From positions 868,001 to 932,000 of the forward strand of contig JADJXL010000025.1 of assembly GCA_016715885.1 (NCBI GenBank): a DNA stretch of 64,000 nucleotides. Reading direction: 5' to 3'. Under the pieces are notes generated by a model that did no database searches, was not told the origin of the DNA, and worked only from the letters and a program-made list of their open reading frames with translations. Below are positions 62,665 through 64,000 of this stretch, one piece after another. The position numbers and the translations under genes were made by a program. This stretch comes from Polyangiaceae bacterium (GTDB lineage Bacteria > Myxococcota_A > Polyangia > Polyangiales > Polyangiaceae). The number at the start of each line of letters is the position of its first letter. Position 1 is the stretch's first letter.

Positions 62665-63069
62665 TCAACCCGACTTTTCGCGGGGAACGAAATCGAGCGA
62701 TGCGGAATTGATGCAATAACGCATTCCCGTTGGAGGTGGTCCGTCCGGAAAAACATGTCCGAGATGACCATCGCATTTCGAGCAGCGCACTTCGATTCGA
62801 TGCATGAAGTGACTGTTGTCTTCGATTTCTTTTACCGCATCCTTTGATACGGGCGCAAAGTAGCTGGGCCATCCACTGCCCGAATCGAATTTCGTCGATG
62901 AATCGAAGAGGACAGCACCACAACATACGCAAACGTAACGTCCATCTGCCTTGTGGTTCCAAAACTTGCCCGTGAAAGCACGCTCGGTGCCGCCACAGCG
63001 GGCGACCTTGTATTGTTCTGGCGAAAGACGCTCGCGGTAGCTGTCGTCGGAGCTAGAGCGGGTGGTCAT
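62665..63069 (-). CDS. msrB: Peptide-methionine (R)-S-oxide reductase
   Basis: 134 residues. Zinc site CVCCGAVLF and CSKCDGHLGHVFPDGPP, substrate loop FDSGSGWPSYFAP, catalytic Cys in RYCINSASLDF. It reduces methionine R-sulfoxide in proteins and repairs oxidative damage. Normal cytosolic length, no signal peptide. Expressed alone. Confidence 0.95.
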   Translation of the reverse strand: MTTRSSSDDSYRERLSPEQYKVARCGGTERAFTGKFWNHKADGRYVCVCCGAVLFDSSTKFDSGSGWPSYFAPVSKDAVKEIEDNSHFMHRIEVRCSKCDGHLGHVFPDGPPPTGMRYCINSASLDFVPREKSG

Positions 63070-63200
63070 GACGTTCCTCCGCGGCGAATGCTAGCGCGTA
63101 ATCGAGCAAAGTTCGAGAAATAGCACAGGCAAATTTTTGCATGCTGCGGTCGAGCTCGGTGCTTGACGGCGAGCGACAACAGCGATAGCGGCACATCGCG

Positions 63201-64000
63201 ATGCTGAAATCACCAAAAAGTCACTGGGGGCTGCTCCTGGCGCCGTTCGTGCTCGGCGCGTGCGGCCTTCTCAAGGTCAACGTCAACGGCAAGGTTCACA
63301 CGCTTGGTGAACCAGACCCCGAAGAGCAAGAAGAACAAAAGCAAGCCAGCTCGAGCTCGTCGGGAAAGAGCTCGTCGAGCGGCAGCTCGAGCAGCGGTTC
63401 GAGCGGTTCGAGCAAGCCCAAGAACCCCGACAAGGCGGCCAAAGAAGAGCATGACAAGTTGCGCAAGGAAACGCGCACGCTGCTCGTCGAAATGGATAAA
63501 ATGCTGCTCGAGGGGCCCGATCCGATCCCCGGAGACAAGATCGGCGCGATGTCGGAAAAGCAATCGGCTTTCGAAGACGCGGGGCTCGAAAACGAAGCGC
63601 GTTATTTGGCCCACGTGCTCACGTATTACAAGCTGGAAAACGCTTGGCGCGCCGATCCGGCGAAGACGGGCGAGACTTTGGCCAAACAATTGAAAGGCGC
63701 CGTCACGACGCAAGGCGAATTGAGTGGCAAAGACAAACCCGTCAGTTTCAAATTTCAAGCGGAAGCTGGCAAGTGCTACACGGTCATGTCGCACATGAAA
63801 ATGGCCGGTGGCGACGACGACGGAGCGAGCGAGTTTTTCCTCGACGGCGGCGCCAAAGGGTCGAAGTTGCAGCGGTTCAACGTTCCAACACGAACCTCGC
63901 GAGGCTCGGGGCTCAGGCGCAGGCTCGCGAAAGCGTACACGTATGGCGCATGCGCGCTCGAATCGACGGAAGTGACGGTATCGCTGAAAATGAAGTATGC
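63201..64000 (+). CDS. Ser-rich predicted lipoprotein, cut by window end
   Basis: The first 266 codons are present and the frame is still open at 64000. The signal peptide ends in a lipobox (WGLLLAPFVLGAC). A linker of almost pure Ser/Gly/Lys follows (SSSGKSSSSGSSSSGSSGSS), then a helical part (EEHDKLRKETRTLLVEMDKM) and a domain beginning KCYTVMSHMKMAGGDDDG. It is probably anchored in the outer or inner membrane. Family unknown. Confidence 0.75.
   Translation, partial: MLKSPKSHWGLLLAPFVLGACGLLKVNVNGKVHTLGEPDPEEQEEQKQASSSSSGKSSSSGSSSSGSSGSSKPKNPDKAAKEEHDKLRKETRTLLVEMDKMLLEGPDPIPGDKIGAMSEKQSAFEDAGLENEARYLAHVLTYYKLENAWRADPAKTGETLAKQLKGAVTTQGELSGKDKPVSFKFQAEAGKCYTVMSHMKMAGGDDDGASEFFLDGGAKGSKLQRFNVPTRTSRGSGLRRRLAKAYTYGACALESTEVTVSLKMKY

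Overview
The window reads as chromosomal DNA of a myxobacterium, probably of the order Polyangiales. The pointers are a high-GC coding style, long single genes in both directions with many ATGA-coupled pairs, cas genes of the Dev (MYXAN) family known from Myxococcus, Cys-rich repeat lipoproteins, an RsbR-like PAS-STAS protein, a T6SS effector cassette with a SitI3-like immunity gene, and a receiver-less sigma-54 activator. The genus cannot be named from the sequence alone. No rRNA, tRNA or intact insertion sequence was seen.

Layout. 0-16.7 kb is mostly housekeeping: PAS-STAS sensor, histone-deacetylase-like amidohydrolase, intracellular PHA depolymerase, then a leftward operon pntA-pntB-histidinol-phosphatase that runs by overlapping stops and starts into an AAA ATPase plus PD-(D/E)XK nuclease pair (possible defence module). 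A GIDE-like membrane protein, class I fumarase and an NTE-like patatin phospholipase follow. 16.7-37 kb is an accessory island: a secreted HNH-type toxin with a candidate immunity gene, two three-repeat CRISPR mini-arrays around two secreted-protein genes, cas2 and a frameshifted cas4-cas1 fusion, a T6SS VgrG cassette (VgrG, DUF2169 chaperone, PAAR-like/CdiA-CT effector, duplicated-domain immunity protein), an Rpn-family nuclease, and then broken cas5, cas7, cas8 and an intact-looking cas6. The cas genes lie in the order known for the myxobacterial dev operon, so the best reading is one Dev-type CRISPR operon split by about 9 kb of T6SS and Rpn DNA and now decaying.

37-50 kb holds DNA polymerase II, an aldo/keto reductase, an MscS channel, an XRE-cupin regulator, a PFK-like kinase and a HAD hydrolase. 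A small oxidative gene group follows (P450, cupin, haem-oxygenase-like diiron protein) beside a divergent sigma-54 activator and a DUF4118-GAF sensor, then a pirin. 50-64 kb has a giant Gly-rich Cys-repeat lipoprotein, a leftward operon of ferredoxin-type reductase, MerR regulator and ferritin-like diiron oxygenase with a clear promoter/operator, a DUF4258/YgiT toxin-antitoxin pair, an Mrr-like restriction endonuclease, a membrane patatin, a small cupin, msrB, and a lipoprotein cut by the window edge.

Sequence quality matters here. Several otherwise intact genes (cas4-cas1, cas5, DUF2169, the Gly-rich lipoprotein) are each broken by a single base, mostly in short homopolymers, and two extreme G/C-run tracts (11951-12035 and about 42130-42330) look like unreliable consensus. 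Single-base breaks may therefore be sequencing errors, but the loss of large parts of cas7 and cas8 cannot be explained that way.
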